A DNA stretch of 64,000 nt from Candidatus Zixiibacteriota bacterium (lineage in GTDB: Bacteria > Zixibacteria > MSB-5A5 > GN15 > FEB-12). Each line of letters opens with the position of its first letter. The stretch's first letter is position 1. The notes below the pieces were generated by a model. It saw only the letters and a program-made list of their open reading frames with translations, was not told the DNA's origin and made no database searches. Positions 17,370 to 26,851 of this stretch are shown piece after piece. The DNA is taken from the NCBI GenBank assembly GCA_024280215.1, contig JAJRQO010000014.1:1-64000 (forward strand). The letters run 5' to 3'. The translations under genes were made by a program, and so were the position numbers.

Positions 17370-18440
17370 ATGACATATCTGTTTGAATTTGTAGCTATTT
17401 CTATAAGCCTTTTTTCTGCTCTACTTTTAATACCTCTCAGTATTAAACTGAGTCACAAATATCAACTGCTTGATTTCCCTGGAGAACATAAAAGACACAA
17501 AAAACCCGTCCCATTTTTAGGTGGTGTGGTTTTATTTGTTTCTGTCTGGTTGTCAATATTTGTGAGTAGTTTTCTTTTTCCGAGTATGTTTGATGGATTG
17601 TCAGTCGTCATTCTTTTTGTATTCTTAGGTTCATTGATCATTACATTGGTTGGTGTCTCAGATGATTTAAAACCACTACCTGCTTGGGTAAAACTTATTG
17701 CTCAAATGGCGTCGGCGTTACTTCTCTTTTTTGGTGGGGTTGATGTTGAGTTTCTTACAACTCCTTTTGGTTCTATTGAGCTTGGGAACTATTCGATTTT
17801 AATCACAATTGTTTGGGTGGTGATGTTGACTAATGCTATCAATCTTATCGACGGTTTAGATGGACTTGCGACAGGTGTTTCTCTTATAGGGGCAATCACT
17901 ATGTTGATTGTTGGGGGATTGTATAATGTTGGTGGAATTATGGTTTTTATCTTATCGCTGACAGGCTTTTTTCTTGTCTTTCTTAATTATAATCGTTACC
18001 CAGCCAGAATATTTTTAGGGGATTCTGGTTCGATGCAAATCGGTTTTTATTTTGCTGTTTTTTCATTATTGTTTCCTCTAAAATCATACACTGTTTCGGC
18101 ATTATATTTACCACTTTTAGCTTTAGGTGTTCCTTTACTTGAGGTTGTCTCATCCTTTACAAGACGATTGCTGAGTGGCAAAAATATTATGAAAGCTGAT
18201 AGAAGACACCTTTTTCATTATCTCGGTCTCTTTGGACTTTCTCCGTCAAAGGTAGTACTCGTATTCTATTTATTAGCAATTGTTTATGGAGCTTGTACTA
18301 TTGCCATGTATTTTTGGGATAGAGTCATAGTCTTTTCTCTTTTACTCTTTTTTATGGTTGTTATTTTCAGTATATTTTATATCTTTATAACCAAATTGGC
18401 CTCGCGGAAAAGTTCGTTTAGGCAAAATGAAATAGAATAA
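17370..18440 (+). CDS. Undecaprenyl-phosphate GlcNAc-1-phosphate transferase (WecA/TagO-like)
   Basis: A 356-residue polytopic protein of the MraY/WecA family. Visible signatures are the DFPGEHKRHKKPVPFLGG loop near residues 35-52, VGVSDDLKPLPAW with the catalytic DD pair, NAINLIDGLDGLATG and FLGDSGSM, and RRHLFHYL (HIH-type loop) near 275. It transfers a sugar-1-phosphate from a UDP-sugar to undecaprenyl phosphate on the cytoplasmic face, the first committed step of surface glycan synthesis. It closes the glycan cluster and lies 18 bp before accA. Confidence 0.88.
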   Translation: MTYLFEFVAISISLFSALLLIPLSIKLSHKYQLLDFPGEHKRHKKPVPFLGGVVLFVSVWLSIFVSSFLFPSMFDGLSVVILFVFLGSLIITLVGVSDDLKPLPAWVKLIAQMASALLLFFGGVDVEFLTTPFGSIELGNYSILITIVWVVMLTNAINLIDGLDGLATGVSLIGAITMLIVGGLYNVGGIMVFILSLTGFFLVFLNYNRYPARIFLGDSGSMQIGFYFAVFSLLFPLKSYTVSALYLPLLALGVPLLEVVSSFTRRLLSGKNIMKADRRHLFHYLGLFGLSPSKVVLVFYLLAIVYGACTIAMYFWDRVIVFSLLLFFMVVIFSIFYIFITKLASRKSSFRQNEIE

Positions 18441-18458
18441 GAAACGTGGCGGAAATAA

Positions 18459-19418
18459 ATGGGTACAGGTCCTTATTTAGAATTTGAAAAACCGATAGCA
18501 GAACTTGAAAAAAAGATTTCTGATATGAAAGATTTTTCTATTGGAAGCGATGTTGAGCTTAGCGGCGAAATTGCATCGATGCAGAAAAAACTCGATAAGC
18601 TTCGCACCGAAATTTATGATAATCTCACTCGATGGGAAAAAGTTCAACTTTCCAGACATCCGAAACGACCATACACTCTCGACTATATCAATGCCATGTC
18701 TACTGATTTTATTGAACTCCATGGAGATAGATATTTTGGCGATGATAATGCTATGATTGGTGGCTTTGGAATGATAGATAAACAGAAAGTCATGTTCATC
18801 GGTCAACAAAAGGGAAGAGATACCAAAGAAAAATTATTCCGTAATTTTGGTATGGCTCACCCAGAAGGATACCGTAAAGCACTCAGACTTTTTTATATGG
18901 CACAAAAATTTAACGTTCCTATTGTTGTACTCATAGATACTCCAGGTGCTTTTCCTGGGATTGCCGCTGAAGAACGAGGTCAAGCTGAAGCTATCGCACG
19001 AAATATTCGTGAGATGTCTCGTATCAAAGTCCCGATTGTTGTCATTATCATCGGTGAAGGTGCCTCTGGTGGTGCTTTAGGCGTTGGTGTTGGCGATGTG
19101 GTTATGATGCTTGAGTATGCATGGTATTCTGTTATTTCGCCTGAAGGTTGTGCGGCAATATTATGGAGGAATGCGATACATGCTCCCGAAGCTGCCGATG
19201 CTCTCAAAGTGACTTCACCCGATTTAATCAATTTAAAAATTGTTGATAAAGTAATTAAAGAACCACCAAGTGGAGCTCAAAACAATTTACAAGAAGCTGC
19301 CGAATATGTCAAAGAAGCAATCTTAGGAGCTCTTGATGAGTTGAAAGAGACTCCAGTTGATATTCTGCTTTTAGATAGATTACAAAAATATCGCCATATC
19401 GGCGAATATGATGAATAG
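18459..19418 (+). CDS. accA: Acetyl-CoA carboxylase carboxyltransferase subunit alpha
   Basis: A 319-residue AccA of normal length. Landmarks are the N-terminal helical region (YLEFEKPIAELEKKI), HPKRPYTLDYI, FIELHGDRYFGDD, the crotonase-like core VLIDTPGAFPGIAAEERGQA, and IGEGASGGALGVGVGD with SPEGCAAILW near residue 225. With AccD it carries out the transcarboxylation half-reaction that makes malonyl-CoA for fatty acid synthesis. There is no zinc ribbon, as expected for the alpha chain. accD is not in the window. It is followed 14 bp later by a small zinc-binding protein. Confidence 0.95.
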   Translation: MGTGPYLEFEKPIAELEKKISDMKDFSIGSDVELSGEIASMQKKLDKLRTEIYDNLTRWEKVQLSRHPKRPYTLDYINAMSTDFIELHGDRYFGDDNAMIGGFGMIDKQKVMFIGQQKGRDTKEKLFRNFGMAHPEGYRKALRLFYMAQKFNVPIVVLIDTPGAFPGIAAEERGQAEAIARNIREMSRIKVPIVVIIIGEGASGGALGVGVGDVVMMLEYAWYSVISPEGCAAILWRNAIHAPEAADALKVTSPDLINLKIVDKVIKEPPSGAQNNLQEAAEYVKEAILGALDELKETPVDILLLDRLQKYRHIGEYDE

Positions 19419-19432
19419 AAATGGAGTCGGAG

Positions 19433-19600
19433 ATGACTTTAACAAAAAACTTATTAGATAAATTAGTTTGTCCAAGTTGTAAAAACAAAATGCGATATGA
19501 AGAAAAAAAAGACAAACTTATTTGTCAGAATTGTTCAGTAGCATATAAAGTAAATAATGATGTCCCAGTTTTGTTAGCAGATGAAGCTGAGAAAATATAA
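19433..19600 (+). CDS. Trm112/UPF0434-like small zinc-binding protein
   Basis: A 55-residue protein with LVCPSCKNKM at residues 11-20 and ICQNCSVAYKV at 30-40 (two CxxC pairs), followed by NDVPVLLADEAEKI. That is the Trm112/YcaR signature: CPxCK ... CxxCxxxYPVxxxIPxLL. Trm112 partners activate methyltransferases in eukaryotes and archaea; the bacterial role is uncertain. GGAG precedes ATG 19433 by about 5 bp. It lies between accA and the EIIA-like gene with short gaps. Confidence 0.85.
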   Translation: MTLTKNLLDKLVCPSCKNKMRYEEKKDKLICQNCSVAYKVNNDVPVLLADEAEKI

Positions 19601-19617
19601 ATCAAAGGTAAAAAAGA

Positions 19618-20070
19618 ATGAAATTATCAAAGTTTTGCGAAGAAAATCTTATTACATTTAATCTGAACGCCTCGACAAAAGATGATGTGATAAAAGAGCT
19701 TGTTGATACAATTGCCAACTCAAATATGGTTAATAACGCTGAGTTGCTTTTTAAAGATATCACCGAACGTGAAAGTTTAGTTACGACTGGTGTTGGTTAT
19801 GGTGTAGCATTTCCACATGCTAAAACTAAAGCAGTCAAAGGAATTGTAATCGCCTTTGGTCGTTCGACTGACGGTGTTGAATTTGATGCGATGGATCATA
19901 AACCTGTTCAACTCTTTTTCTTAATAGCTGCTCCTGAAGATGCAATCGGTGCTCATCTTAATGTTATGGCGAGACTTTCATTTCTCATGAAGTCAGAAGA
20001 GAACCGTATGAAACTCTTAGAAGCAACTTCTCCTGGAGATGTCTTAGCATTAATGGACAATGTTGAATAA
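19618..20070 (+). CDS. PTS IIA-like protein (PtsN/fructose EIIA type)
   Basis: A 150-residue single-domain EIIA of the fructose/mannitol class. The phosphorylatable histidine is H67 in GVAFPHAKT, preceded by ERESLVTTGVGYG; the conserved VQLFFLIAAPE follows near residue 105 and the second helix carries HLNVMARLS. No EIIB or EIIC is present here, so it is more likely a regulatory PtsN-like protein than a sugar transporter component. It sits between lipid and cell-shape genes, a context in which a signalling role is plausible but not shown. Confidence 0.88.
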   Translation: MKLSKFCEENLITFNLNASTKDDVIKELVDTIANSNMVNNAELLFKDITERESLVTTGVGYGVAFPHAKTKAVKGIVIAFGRSTDGVEFDAMDHKPVQLFFLIAAPEDAIGAHLNVMARLSFLMKSEENRMKLLEATSPGDVLALMDNVE

Positions 20071-20106
20071 ATAAAAATTTTTACTGGCAAGGACGCCTCG
20101 GTACCA

Positions 20107-20901
20107 ATGAATAAAATAAGTAATCTGTTTACGAGACATTTTCGTAATTTTCATTTTATCTTTATTATACTCACTATTGTTGTTTTATTCGCTGGTGAAA
20201 AAATGATAAATCCATTTTTAAACCAAGCAGTTGCAACGGTCTTTTATTCTCCATTTTCAAAAATGAAAAATAGTTTTTTAGAACTAAAATCTGTCTCTGA
20301 AGATAATGCTCTTTTATCTCAGGCGCTTATTGATGTCTCTATGAAAATATCATTTTATGAAGAAGCATCTTTGGAAAATGAACGTTTGAGAACTATCTTG
20401 GGGTTTCATCCTCCACAAAATTATACGTTAGAACCAGCAAAAGTTATCTCGATTTCTGGTGAATATACTCCAATTACTGCAACTATTAATAAAGGTTCTA
20501 ATGACTCTATTTGGATTGACCAACCAGTGATAAATCAACAGGGTTTGGTCGGACGGGTAAGCTCTGTCTCTCCTGATTTTTCAGTCGTGCAATTATTGAC
20601 TGATCCTTCAAATAGAGTAGCTGCTCGAGTTGTTGCAAGTAGAGAAATGGGAATAGTTAAATACAATACAAACTCAGGAATGTATTTGGATAACTTCCCA
20701 ATTCAGGGTGATATTGCCGTGAACGATAAGATTATCTCTTCAGGTTTAGGCGGAGTCTATCCTGCTGGACTGACAGTTGGAACGGTTACCGAAGTTATCA
20801 AAGAAGAGTTAGAACCATTTTATAAAGTTAAAATTTTGCCAGCTTCTAATTTTTATTCTCTTGAAGAAATCTTTATTCTACGGGAGATTATTATAGAATG
20901 A
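20107..20901 (+). CDS. mreC: Rod shape-determining protein MreC
   Basis: A 264-residue MreC: one membrane helix near residues 15-33, a coiled-coil region about 55-95 (FLELKSVSEDNALLSQALID), and a periplasmic beta domain with LEPAKVISISGEYTPITATI, NQQGLVGRVSSVSPDFSVVQ and ISSGLGGVYPAGLTVGTV. MreC links the MreB filament to the elongation synthases PBP2 and RodA. mreB is not immediately upstream, unlike the usual mreBCD order. The gene overlaps mreD by 4 bp. Confidence 0.92.
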   Translation: MNKISNLFTRHFRNFHFIFIILTIVVLFAGEKMINPFLNQAVATVFYSPFSKMKNSFLELKSVSEDNALLSQALIDVSMKISFYEEASLENERLRTILGFHPPQNYTLEPAKVISISGEYTPITATINKGSNDSIWIDQPVINQQGLVGRVSSVSPDFSVVQLLTDPSNRVAARVVASREMGIVKYNTNSGMYLDNFPIQGDIAVNDKIISSGLGGVYPAGLTVGTVTEVIKEELEPFYKVKILPASNFYSLEEIFILREIIIE

Positions 20902-21386
20902 CAAAGTATATTCCATATCTTTTGTATCTTTGGTTAATCGCAATGCATCAAGTTTTTCTTGCAGATGTTACATCAATCTTCGGTGCTAAAATTAATCTTG
21001 CGGTTCTGATTGTTTTACTTATCGCAATGTATAAAAAAGAAGTTACTGCTACTTGGTTTGGCTTGCTTGTAGGGCTAATCGGTTTTGCGGGTATAACTGA
21101 AATTTCTGCTTGGCAAACATTAGCAATGGCACTAATTGGGTTAATTGCATTTCATCTTAAAGAAAAAATGAACTTGGATTCTCTGTTTGCTCGAGTATCA
21201 TTAATCTTTGGAGGTGTTTTGGTGCATAATATAATATTACTACTTCTTGAAGTGAATGATAATCTTTTTGGTTCTATCATTCAATACGCTATTACGGGGG
21301 CTGTGTATACTACCATCATTGGTACAATCTTTTTCCTTATTAAAGATGGTATCTTTACTTTTGAAAAAACGAAAACAATTTTTTAG
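20898..21386 (+). CDS. mreD: Rod shape-determining protein MreD
   Basis: A 162-residue integral membrane protein with about five predicted helices, the size and hydropathy of MreD, overlapping mreC (ATGA, 20898-20901) and followed 4 bp later by the PBP2 gene. MreD sequences are poorly conserved; the call rests mainly on position plus motifs such as FGAKINLAVLIVLLIAMYKK near residues 28-47. It acts with MreC in the elongasome. Confidence 0.88.
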   Translation: MTKYIPYLLYLWLIAMHQVFLADVTSIFGAKINLAVLIVLLIAMYKKEVTATWFGLLVGLIGFAGITEISAWQTLAMALIGLIAFHLKEKMNLDSLFARVSLIFGGVLVHNIILLLLEVNDNLFGSIIQYAITGAVYTTIIGTIFFLIKDGIFTFEKTKTIF

Positions 21387-21389
21387 TCT

Positions 21390-23225
21390 ATGGTACAGTT
21401 TAAACTTTCAATTGAAAAACGGGAAAAATTAAGCTACTTGTTTTTTGTACTTCTTTTCTTTGTTCTGTTCTCTGGACTTTTTAAACTACAGATTATAAAC
21501 CATGCTACCCTTGCAAAACAATCTGAAAATAATCGAATTCGGGTTGTGTCGATTCTTCCAAGAAGAGGGATTGTCACTGATCGTAATGGGCAGATTATAA
21601 TTGATAACCGTCCTTCGTATACTGTTTCTGTTGTCCCTGCAGAGATTGTCAAAGGGAAGACGATTGAAAATTTATCGGAACTAATTTCACTTGATACTAC
21701 TCAAATTATAAAAAGAATTCGTCGCAACATGGTCAGTAGATACCAACCAGCTCCAGTCAAACGAGATATTTCATTTGAAATTGTTGCAATCTTAGAAGAG
21801 CAGTATAAAAAGTTCCCTGGTGTTGTCTATCAAATGGAGCGAGTTCGTCAATACAATAAGAAACTTGGGGCAGAGACCTACACTGGGTATGTCGGAGAAG
21901 TCTCTGAAAATGAGCTGAAAAAAAATGCCAATGAGGAGCTTGATCTTGGCTCTATCATAGGAAAAAAAGGAATAGAAAAAAAATACGATGATATTCTCCG
22001 AGGGAGAGAAGGAACCAAGTATGTCGAAATCACTGCATCAGGACAACTATTGGGTGAGTATGCTGATAAAGGAAAAATCCCTGCTGAACCAGGTGGTAAT
22101 CTAATTCTTTCTATTGATAATGATTTACAGATGGCATGTATTCAAGCACTTGATACTTTTTGTTGTGGTGCGATAGTTGCGATGGACCCTCGTAATGGAG
22201 AGATTTTAGCGATGACTTCATATCCAGGGTATGACGCAAATATATTTTCATCAGTGATTCCAGAATCGTTGTGGAATGAAATTCGTGATGATACGACTCA
22301 TCCGCTGCTTAACCGTCCACTCAAAGGACTCTATCCACCTGGGTCGACAGTCAAGTTTGTTGGAGTTGGTGCTGGACTTGAAGAAGGAGTAATTTCTGAG
22401 AACTCTACATTTAAGCCATGTATTGGTGGCTATCAGTTTGGTAATCGTTTTTTCGGATGTTGGCATGCAGCTGGTCATGGAAGTTTGAATGCGGTTCATA
22501 CACTTGAACAATCATGTGATGTATATATGTATCAGCTTGGTCTAAAACTTGGTATTGATAAATTGAGTGAATATTATAGAGACTGTGGTTTTGGTATTAA
22601 AACTGGAGTCGACTTACCACAAGAAGCTTCGGGGTTGAATCCGAACACGACATATTATGATAAAAGATATGGCAAACGTAAATGGACAATTGGATTAGTA
22701 CTTAATAATTCAATTGGCCAGGGTGAACTTTTGGTTACACCGTTACAACTTGCTCAATTTTTCTGCGGACTTGCAAATGATGGTGTTGTCTACAAACCGC
22801 ACATTGTAAAAAAAATTCAATATTATAATCAGCCTGAAATATTGATTAAACCAGAGGTCTCTTTTACATTACCATTTTCAACAAATACAATGAGGATTTT
22901 GTTTGATGGTCTCAGAATGGTTGTTGAAGGAAAGCATGGGACTGCCAAGAAATTAAAGAATAAATATTATACTCTTGGTGGCAAAACAGGTACTGCCGAA
23001 AACTCACATGGGGAAAATCATGCTTGGTTTGGGGCTGTTGCTCCTCTTGAAAATCCGGAAATTATTATTATTGCTCTCGTTGAAAATTCTGGTCATGGTT
23101 CAGAAATAGCAGCACCACTTGTAGGACAGATATTAAATGCCTATATGGCTAAAAAAATGAATATCCCAGAATTACTCCCACAAGTTGACACAGTTGAAAT
23201 TGCTGAAGTAGGGGATAGTCTATGA
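21390..23225 (+). CDS. mrdA: Penicillin-binding protein 2 (elongation transpeptidase)
   Basis: A 611-residue class B PBP. A membrane anchor (about 15-33) is followed by the pedestal domain with ILPRRGIVTDRNGQIIIDNR and the transpeptidase domain. The active-site motifs are all present: S319-T-V-K322 in PPGSTVK, S375-C-D377, and K532-T-G in GGKTGTAEN. It cross-links peptidoglycan during side-wall elongation. The SxN motif reads SCD, the form common in PBP2 of the MrdA group. It overlaps rodA by 4 bp, the usual mrdA-mrdB pairing. Confidence 0.94.
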   Translation: MVQFKLSIEKREKLSYLFFVLLFFVLFSGLFKLQIINHATLAKQSENNRIRVVSILPRRGIVTDRNGQIIIDNRPSYTVSVVPAEIVKGKTIENLSELISLDTTQIIKRIRRNMVSRYQPAPVKRDISFEIVAILEEQYKKFPGVVYQMERVRQYNKKLGAETYTGYVGEVSENELKKNANEELDLGSIIGKKGIEKKYDDILRGREGTKYVEITASGQLLGEYADKGKIPAEPGGNLILSIDNDLQMACIQALDTFCCGAIVAMDPRNGEILAMTSYPGYDANIFSSVIPESLWNEIRDDTTHPLLNRPLKGLYPPGSTVKFVGVGAGLEEGVISENSTFKPCIGGYQFGNRFFGCWHAAGHGSLNAVHTLEQSCDVYMYQLGLKLGIDKLSEYYRDCGFGIKTGVDLPQEASGLNPNTTYYDKRYGKRKWTIGLVLNNSIGQGELLVTPLQLAQFFCGLANDGVVYKPHIVKKIQYYNQPEILIKPEVSFTLPFSTNTMRILFDGLRMVVEGKHGTAKKLKNKYYTLGGKTGTAENSHGENHAWFGAVAPLENPEIIIIALVENSGHGSEIAAPLVGQILNAYMAKKMNIPELLPQVDTVEIAEVGDSL

Positions 23226-24442
23226 ATATAAAATACTCTTCTCTCGACTGGAAACTGATTCTTGCTGCAATGCTTTTGACTGCGATTGGTATAATTATGA
23301 TAATGTCGGCTCAGCATAATGCTTCAACAGAGTATCAGCAGCATTATTATCAAAGACAACTGATGTGGTTTGCGATTGCATTTTTTATCTTTGCAGTTAT
23401 TGTGCATATTCCTCCTAAACTATTTGATTTACTCGCCTATGTTATTTATGGCTTCTCTATAATTTTGCTCATATTGGTTTTGTTCCTTGGGTCTGCAAAA
23501 ATGGGAGCATTACGATGGTTCTCGTTTGGTCCTATTAATTTCGCACCATCTGATTTAGCCAAAGTTGCATTGTTGTTTGCTCTCTCTCGGTTTTTAGCAT
23601 ATACAAAGCTACCTGTGATAAGTAAAAGAAGAATGGCATTATCAAGTTTATTAGTTGCGGTTCCAGTTATGCTTATTCTCAAACAACCAGATTTAGGAAC
23701 GGCATTAGTCTTTTTGGTAGTGTTATTTGTCCTCTGGTTTTGGTCAGGACTTTCTCCCTTGTATTTGCTTCTTGTTGTCTCACCAATTATTTCTTTAATT
23801 ACAGCATCGCATTGGTTGGCTTGGGCGATATATTTTGTTCTCTTACTAATTTTCCTTATTACAACAAGACCAGGGTTACTCTTCGGAATAGTGACTGTTA
23901 TAACCAATCTTGCGTTTGGTTCAATAATGCCATTTTTATGGAACAGATTAGCTGAGTATCAAAAACTTCGTATCCTGACATTTTTAGACCCTGGAAGAGA
24001 CCCACGCGGGGCTGGTTATCAAATCATACAATCAAAAATAGCAATTGGTTCAGGTGGAGTCTTTGGAAAAGGATTTCTAAATGGTTCGCAAACCAGACTC
24101 GATTTTCTCCCTGAACCACATACGGACTTTATATTTTCTGTTCTTGGCGAAGAGTTTGGACTTTTTGGAGCAATGATTTTACTCTTTTTGTTTGGCGTTA
24201 TATTTTACCGAGCTATAAGAATAGCAGTACATTGTCGTTCAAAATTTTCTTCGATGCTTGTCATGGGGTCAGCTGGAATTATTATGTTTCAGTTTGTTGT
24301 AAACATCGGTATGACTTTAGGGTTTATGCCTGTAACAGGATTACCTCTACCGTTTGTTTCCTATGGAGGAACCTCCCTTGTTCTTTTCTGGGCACTCATT
24401 GGTTTCATGGTCGCTGCAGAAGCCCGTTGGCAGGAATACTAA
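23222..24442 (+). CDS. rodA: RodA SEDS peptidoglycan glycosyltransferase
   Basis: A 406-residue SEDS protein with about ten membrane helices. Signatures include WFSFGPINFAPSDLAKVALL, LKQPDLGTALVF, the DPRGAGYQIIQSKIAIGSGG stretch in the large extracytoplasmic loop, FLPEPHTDFIFSVLGEEFG, and MPVTGLPLPFVSYGGTS near the end. RodA polymerises glycan strands with PBP2. ATG 23222 overlaps the PBP2 stop. It ends the mre-mrd operon. Confidence 0.94.
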   Translation: MNIKYSSLDWKLILAAMLLTAIGIIMIMSAQHNASTEYQQHYYQRQLMWFAIAFFIFAVIVHIPPKLFDLLAYVIYGFSIILLILVLFLGSAKMGALRWFSFGPINFAPSDLAKVALLFALSRFLAYTKLPVISKRRMALSSLLVAVPVMLILKQPDLGTALVFLVVLFVLWFWSGLSPLYLLLVVSPIISLITASHWLAWAIYFVLLLIFLITTRPGLLFGIVTVITNLAFGSIMPFLWNRLAEYQKLRILTFLDPGRDPRGAGYQIIQSKIAIGSGGVFGKGFLNGSQTRLDFLPEPHTDFIFSVLGEEFGLFGAMILLFLFGVIFYRAIRIAVHCRSKFSSMLVMGSAGIIMFQFVVNIGMTLGFMPVTGLPLPFVSYGGTSLVLFWALIGFMVAAEARWQEY

Positions 24443-24471
24443 AACCGTGTGGTTAAAGTAGTTTTACAAGC

Positions 24472-24586
24472 TCCTTCGACTCCGTTTACAGGTTGCAAGT
24501 TGTTCAGAGTGAATTGAAAAATATCGATTTATAATATGTCACACTCAACACCTTGTACGGTGTGAGCGGAATCGACGTATGTTCAT
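24472..24586. repeat. CCTTCGACTCC...GCGGAATCGACG element
   Basis: A decayed copy of the CCTTCGACTC/GGAGTCGA inverted repeat family. The left arm is CTCCTTCGACTCCG and the right arm GAGCGGAATCGACG followed by TATGTTCAT, the same flank as after the 2.6-kb copy. Inside it is a small palindrome (CACCTTGTACGGTGTG). It may terminate the mre-mrd operon; there is no strong T run. Confidence 0.6.
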
Positions 24587-24613
24587 CTAATTGTAAAAGT
24601 AGAGAAATAAGTA

Positions 24614-25510
24614 ATGACAGAACAAACCCCTCTGAAATATTTTTTCGCCCTTGCTTTTGGAGCATTATGTATAAGTTTTGCTCCGATTTTTGTTAAGATG
24701 ATAGATACCGCGACTCTTGGTCCGACTGCGATTGCATTTTGGCGAACGCTGTTTGGTTCAATTATTTTATTTTCATTTGCTGCATTTAGAAAACAATCAC
24801 TAAAGCTTCCTAAAACAGTTTTTCTTTTTTCTTTGTTAGCGGGGCTAATTTTTTGCGGTGATTTATTTGTATGGCATAAGTCAATTCTTTTTGCAGGGGC
24901 TGGAATTGCTACTATTCTTGGGAATACTCAAGTTTTCTGGATGGCACTTATTGGAGTTGTCTTGTTCTCGGAAAAATTATCTCCGACATATTTGATTGCT
25001 GTTTGTATGGCGTTTATTGGAGTGATACTTTTAGTTGGGGTTGGTTCGATAGATGGATTTTCTGTACAGTATATCAAAGGAATAACCTTTGGGTTGATGA
25101 CTGGTGTCTTTTATGCAGGTTATATTACTTCAATCAAAAAAGCTGGACACACCAAAGAGAAAATTTCTTTTCTAACCCTTATGGCATGGACATCATTTTT
25201 TTCTGCTTTCTTTTTAGGTCTCGTTATGATGTTGGAACCTGACCCATATATACCTCAGGATAACTATACGTGGATAGTGCTTTTTGGGTTGGCGTTTGTA
25301 GCACAAGCTTTAGGGTGGTATGTTATCTCAAGCGTGCTTCCTAAAATAAAAGCGTCACAAAGTGGGATGGTGCTTCTATTACAACCGACGATGGCAATGG
25401 TGTGGGGAGTGTTGTTCTTCTCTGAAAGTTTGACTGCACTTCAGATTATCGGAGCAGGGCTTACGCTGGTGGCAATCTATTTTGGCTCCGTGAGGAATTC
25501 TAAAAAATAA
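24614..25510 (+). CDS. EamA/DMT-superfamily transporter
   Basis: A 298-residue protein with ten predicted membrane helices arranged as two EamA repeats (about residues 8-140 and 155-295). The repeats carry the typical SFAPIFVKMIDTATLGPTAI and FWRTLFGSIIL start and the PTMAMVWGVLFFSESLTALQ end. EamA proteins export amino acids, nucleotides or other metabolites; the substrate is not predictable. It is convergent with rocD and separated from it by a hairpin region. The ribosome site is weak. Confidence 0.85.
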   Translation: MTEQTPLKYFFALAFGALCISFAPIFVKMIDTATLGPTAIAFWRTLFGSIILFSFAAFRKQSLKLPKTVFLFSLLAGLIFCGDLFVWHKSILFAGAGIATILGNTQVFWMALIGVVLFSEKLSPTYLIAVCMAFIGVILLVGVGSIDGFSVQYIKGITFGLMTGVFYAGYITSIKKAGHTKEKISFLTLMAWTSFFSAFFLGLVMMLEPDPYIPQDNYTWIVLFGLAFVAQALGWYVISSVLPKIKASQSGMVLLLQPTMAMVWGVLFFSESLTALQIIGAGLTLVAIYFGSVRNSKK

Positions 25511-25513
25511 AAA

Positions 25514-25573
25514 AGCGAAGTCGCTTTCGCAACTCCGCTCTCTTCGTTTATATATAAATCAGCTTTTAAGCTG
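25514..25573. terminator. Convergent-gene hairpins between the EamA gene and rocD
   Basis: GCGAA/TTCGC (25515-25530 region) and CAGCTT/AAGCTG (about 25560-25572) form two short stems in the 60 bp between convergent stops. The second borders the rocD stop. They plausibly terminate both transcripts, though neither is strong. Confidence 0.45.
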
Positions 25574-26851
25574 TTAGTCGACTAATACTTTTTCAAGTCT
25601 TTCAACAATATAATCGGCTTCCGCTTCTGTGATTACCAAAGGAGGGGAGATACGGATTGTATGACCATGTGAGTCGTTACAAAGCATTCCAAGTTCCAGT
25701 AGTCTTTCACAGTAACCCATTGCGTCACCATTGTTCACTTCGATGCCAATAAATAAGCCACGACCACGAACTTCTTTGACATGTGATGAACGAGATGCGA
25801 TATCTTCGATTCTCTTTTTCAATGCATCACCAACTTTGGCAGAACGTTCAGCGAGTTTTTCATTGACTATAACGTCGATAGCTGCGTTTCCAGCAACACA
25901 AGCAAGTGGGTAGCCTCCATAGGTAGAACCTTCTTGACCAGGTTGGAAACAGATGTCCATTAGTTTTGAGTTGGTCATAAAGATAGAAAGAGGAACCAAA
26001 CCACCAGAGATTGCTTTCCCTAAAATCAAACCATCAGGGATAACATTTTCATGTTCAAAACAGAACATTTTGCCTGTACGACCTAAGCCAACTTGGATTT
26101 CATCAAAAAGTAGAATTATATTTTCGTTGTCACAAATTTCTCTGAGACCTTGTAAGAATCCTGCTGGTGGTTGATACATGCCACCCTCACCTTGCATTGG
26201 TTCAACTAAAATACCGCAAGTGTTTTTTGTGATAGCCTTTTTGACCGCGTCGATATTACCATACTCTACACAATTGAAACCTTGGGTGCGAGGTCCATAC
26301 CCACGGTAATATTTTTCAGTAGATGAGAATGAAACCGTTGTGACCATACGTCCATGGAAATTGTTTTCAAAGACGATAATTTCTTGATTACCATCTTCGA
26401 TTCCTTTTTCTTTCCATCCATAGTAACGAGCAAATTTAATTGCTGTTTCAACAGATTCAACACCACCATTTTTTGGAAGAACCTTGTTGCCGTTGTTACC
26501 ATGTTTTGGAGCAAGTTGTGGTGCGAGTTTTGCAGCTTTATCTAAAAAGAGTGCAAGCGAATCGGTGTAGACAACATTGGAAATCACAGAACCGTAGTTA
26601 TTGTTCAGTGCATCGGTAACCGCTTTGACAATTGTTGGGTTATGGTGTCCTTGGTTTGCGGCAGAATAGGCAGCCAAACAATCTAAGTATTTGTTGCCGT
26701 CGGAGTCATAGAGCCAAGCACCTTCGGTTTTGCGAACGACTAATTCGACTCGTCCATAATGATGAGCTCCGCTTGTTGATTCCATTGCGATGACATCTTT
26801 GTCGGAGACTTCTGAAAAGCCGACTGTTTGTTTTTTTGTAACTTCAGACAT
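25574..26851 (-). CDS. rocD: Ornithine--oxo-acid aminotransferase
   Basis: A 425-residue class-III PLP aminotransferase. The start MSEVTKKQ at 26851 is preferred over one 14 codons upstream because AGGAC lies before it. The AAYSAANQGHHNPTIVKAV segment is the ornithine aminotransferase hallmark. PLP contacts are FDEIQVGLGRTG and the Schiff-base lysine K279 in LGKAISGG, and GSTYGGYPLAC follows. OAT converts ornithine plus 2-oxoglutarate to glutamate semialdehyde and glutamate, linking arginine and proline metabolism. 4-aminobutyrate or acetylornithine transaminases are less likely given the N-terminal motif. It is monocistronic. Confidence 0.85.
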   Translation of the reverse strand: MSEVTKKQTVGFSEVSDKDVIAMESTSGAHHYGRVELVVRKTEGAWLYDSDGNKYLDCLAAYSAANQGHHNPTIVKAVTDALNNNYGSVISNVVYTDSLALFLDKAAKLAPQLAPKHGNNGNKVLPKNGGVESVETAIKFARYYGWKEKGIEDGNQEIIVFENNFHGRMVTTVSFSSTEKYYRGYGPRTQGFNCVEYGNIDAVKKAITKNTCGILVEPMQGEGGMYQPPAGFLQGLREICDNENIILLFDEIQVGLGRTGKMFCFEHENVIPDGLILGKAISGGLVPLSIFMTNSKLMDICFQPGQEGSTYGGYPLACVAGNAAIDVIVNEKLAERSAKVGDALKKRIEDIASRSSHVKEVRGRGLFIGIEVNNGDAMGYCERLLELGMLCNDSHGHTIRISPPLVITEAEADYIVERLEKVLVD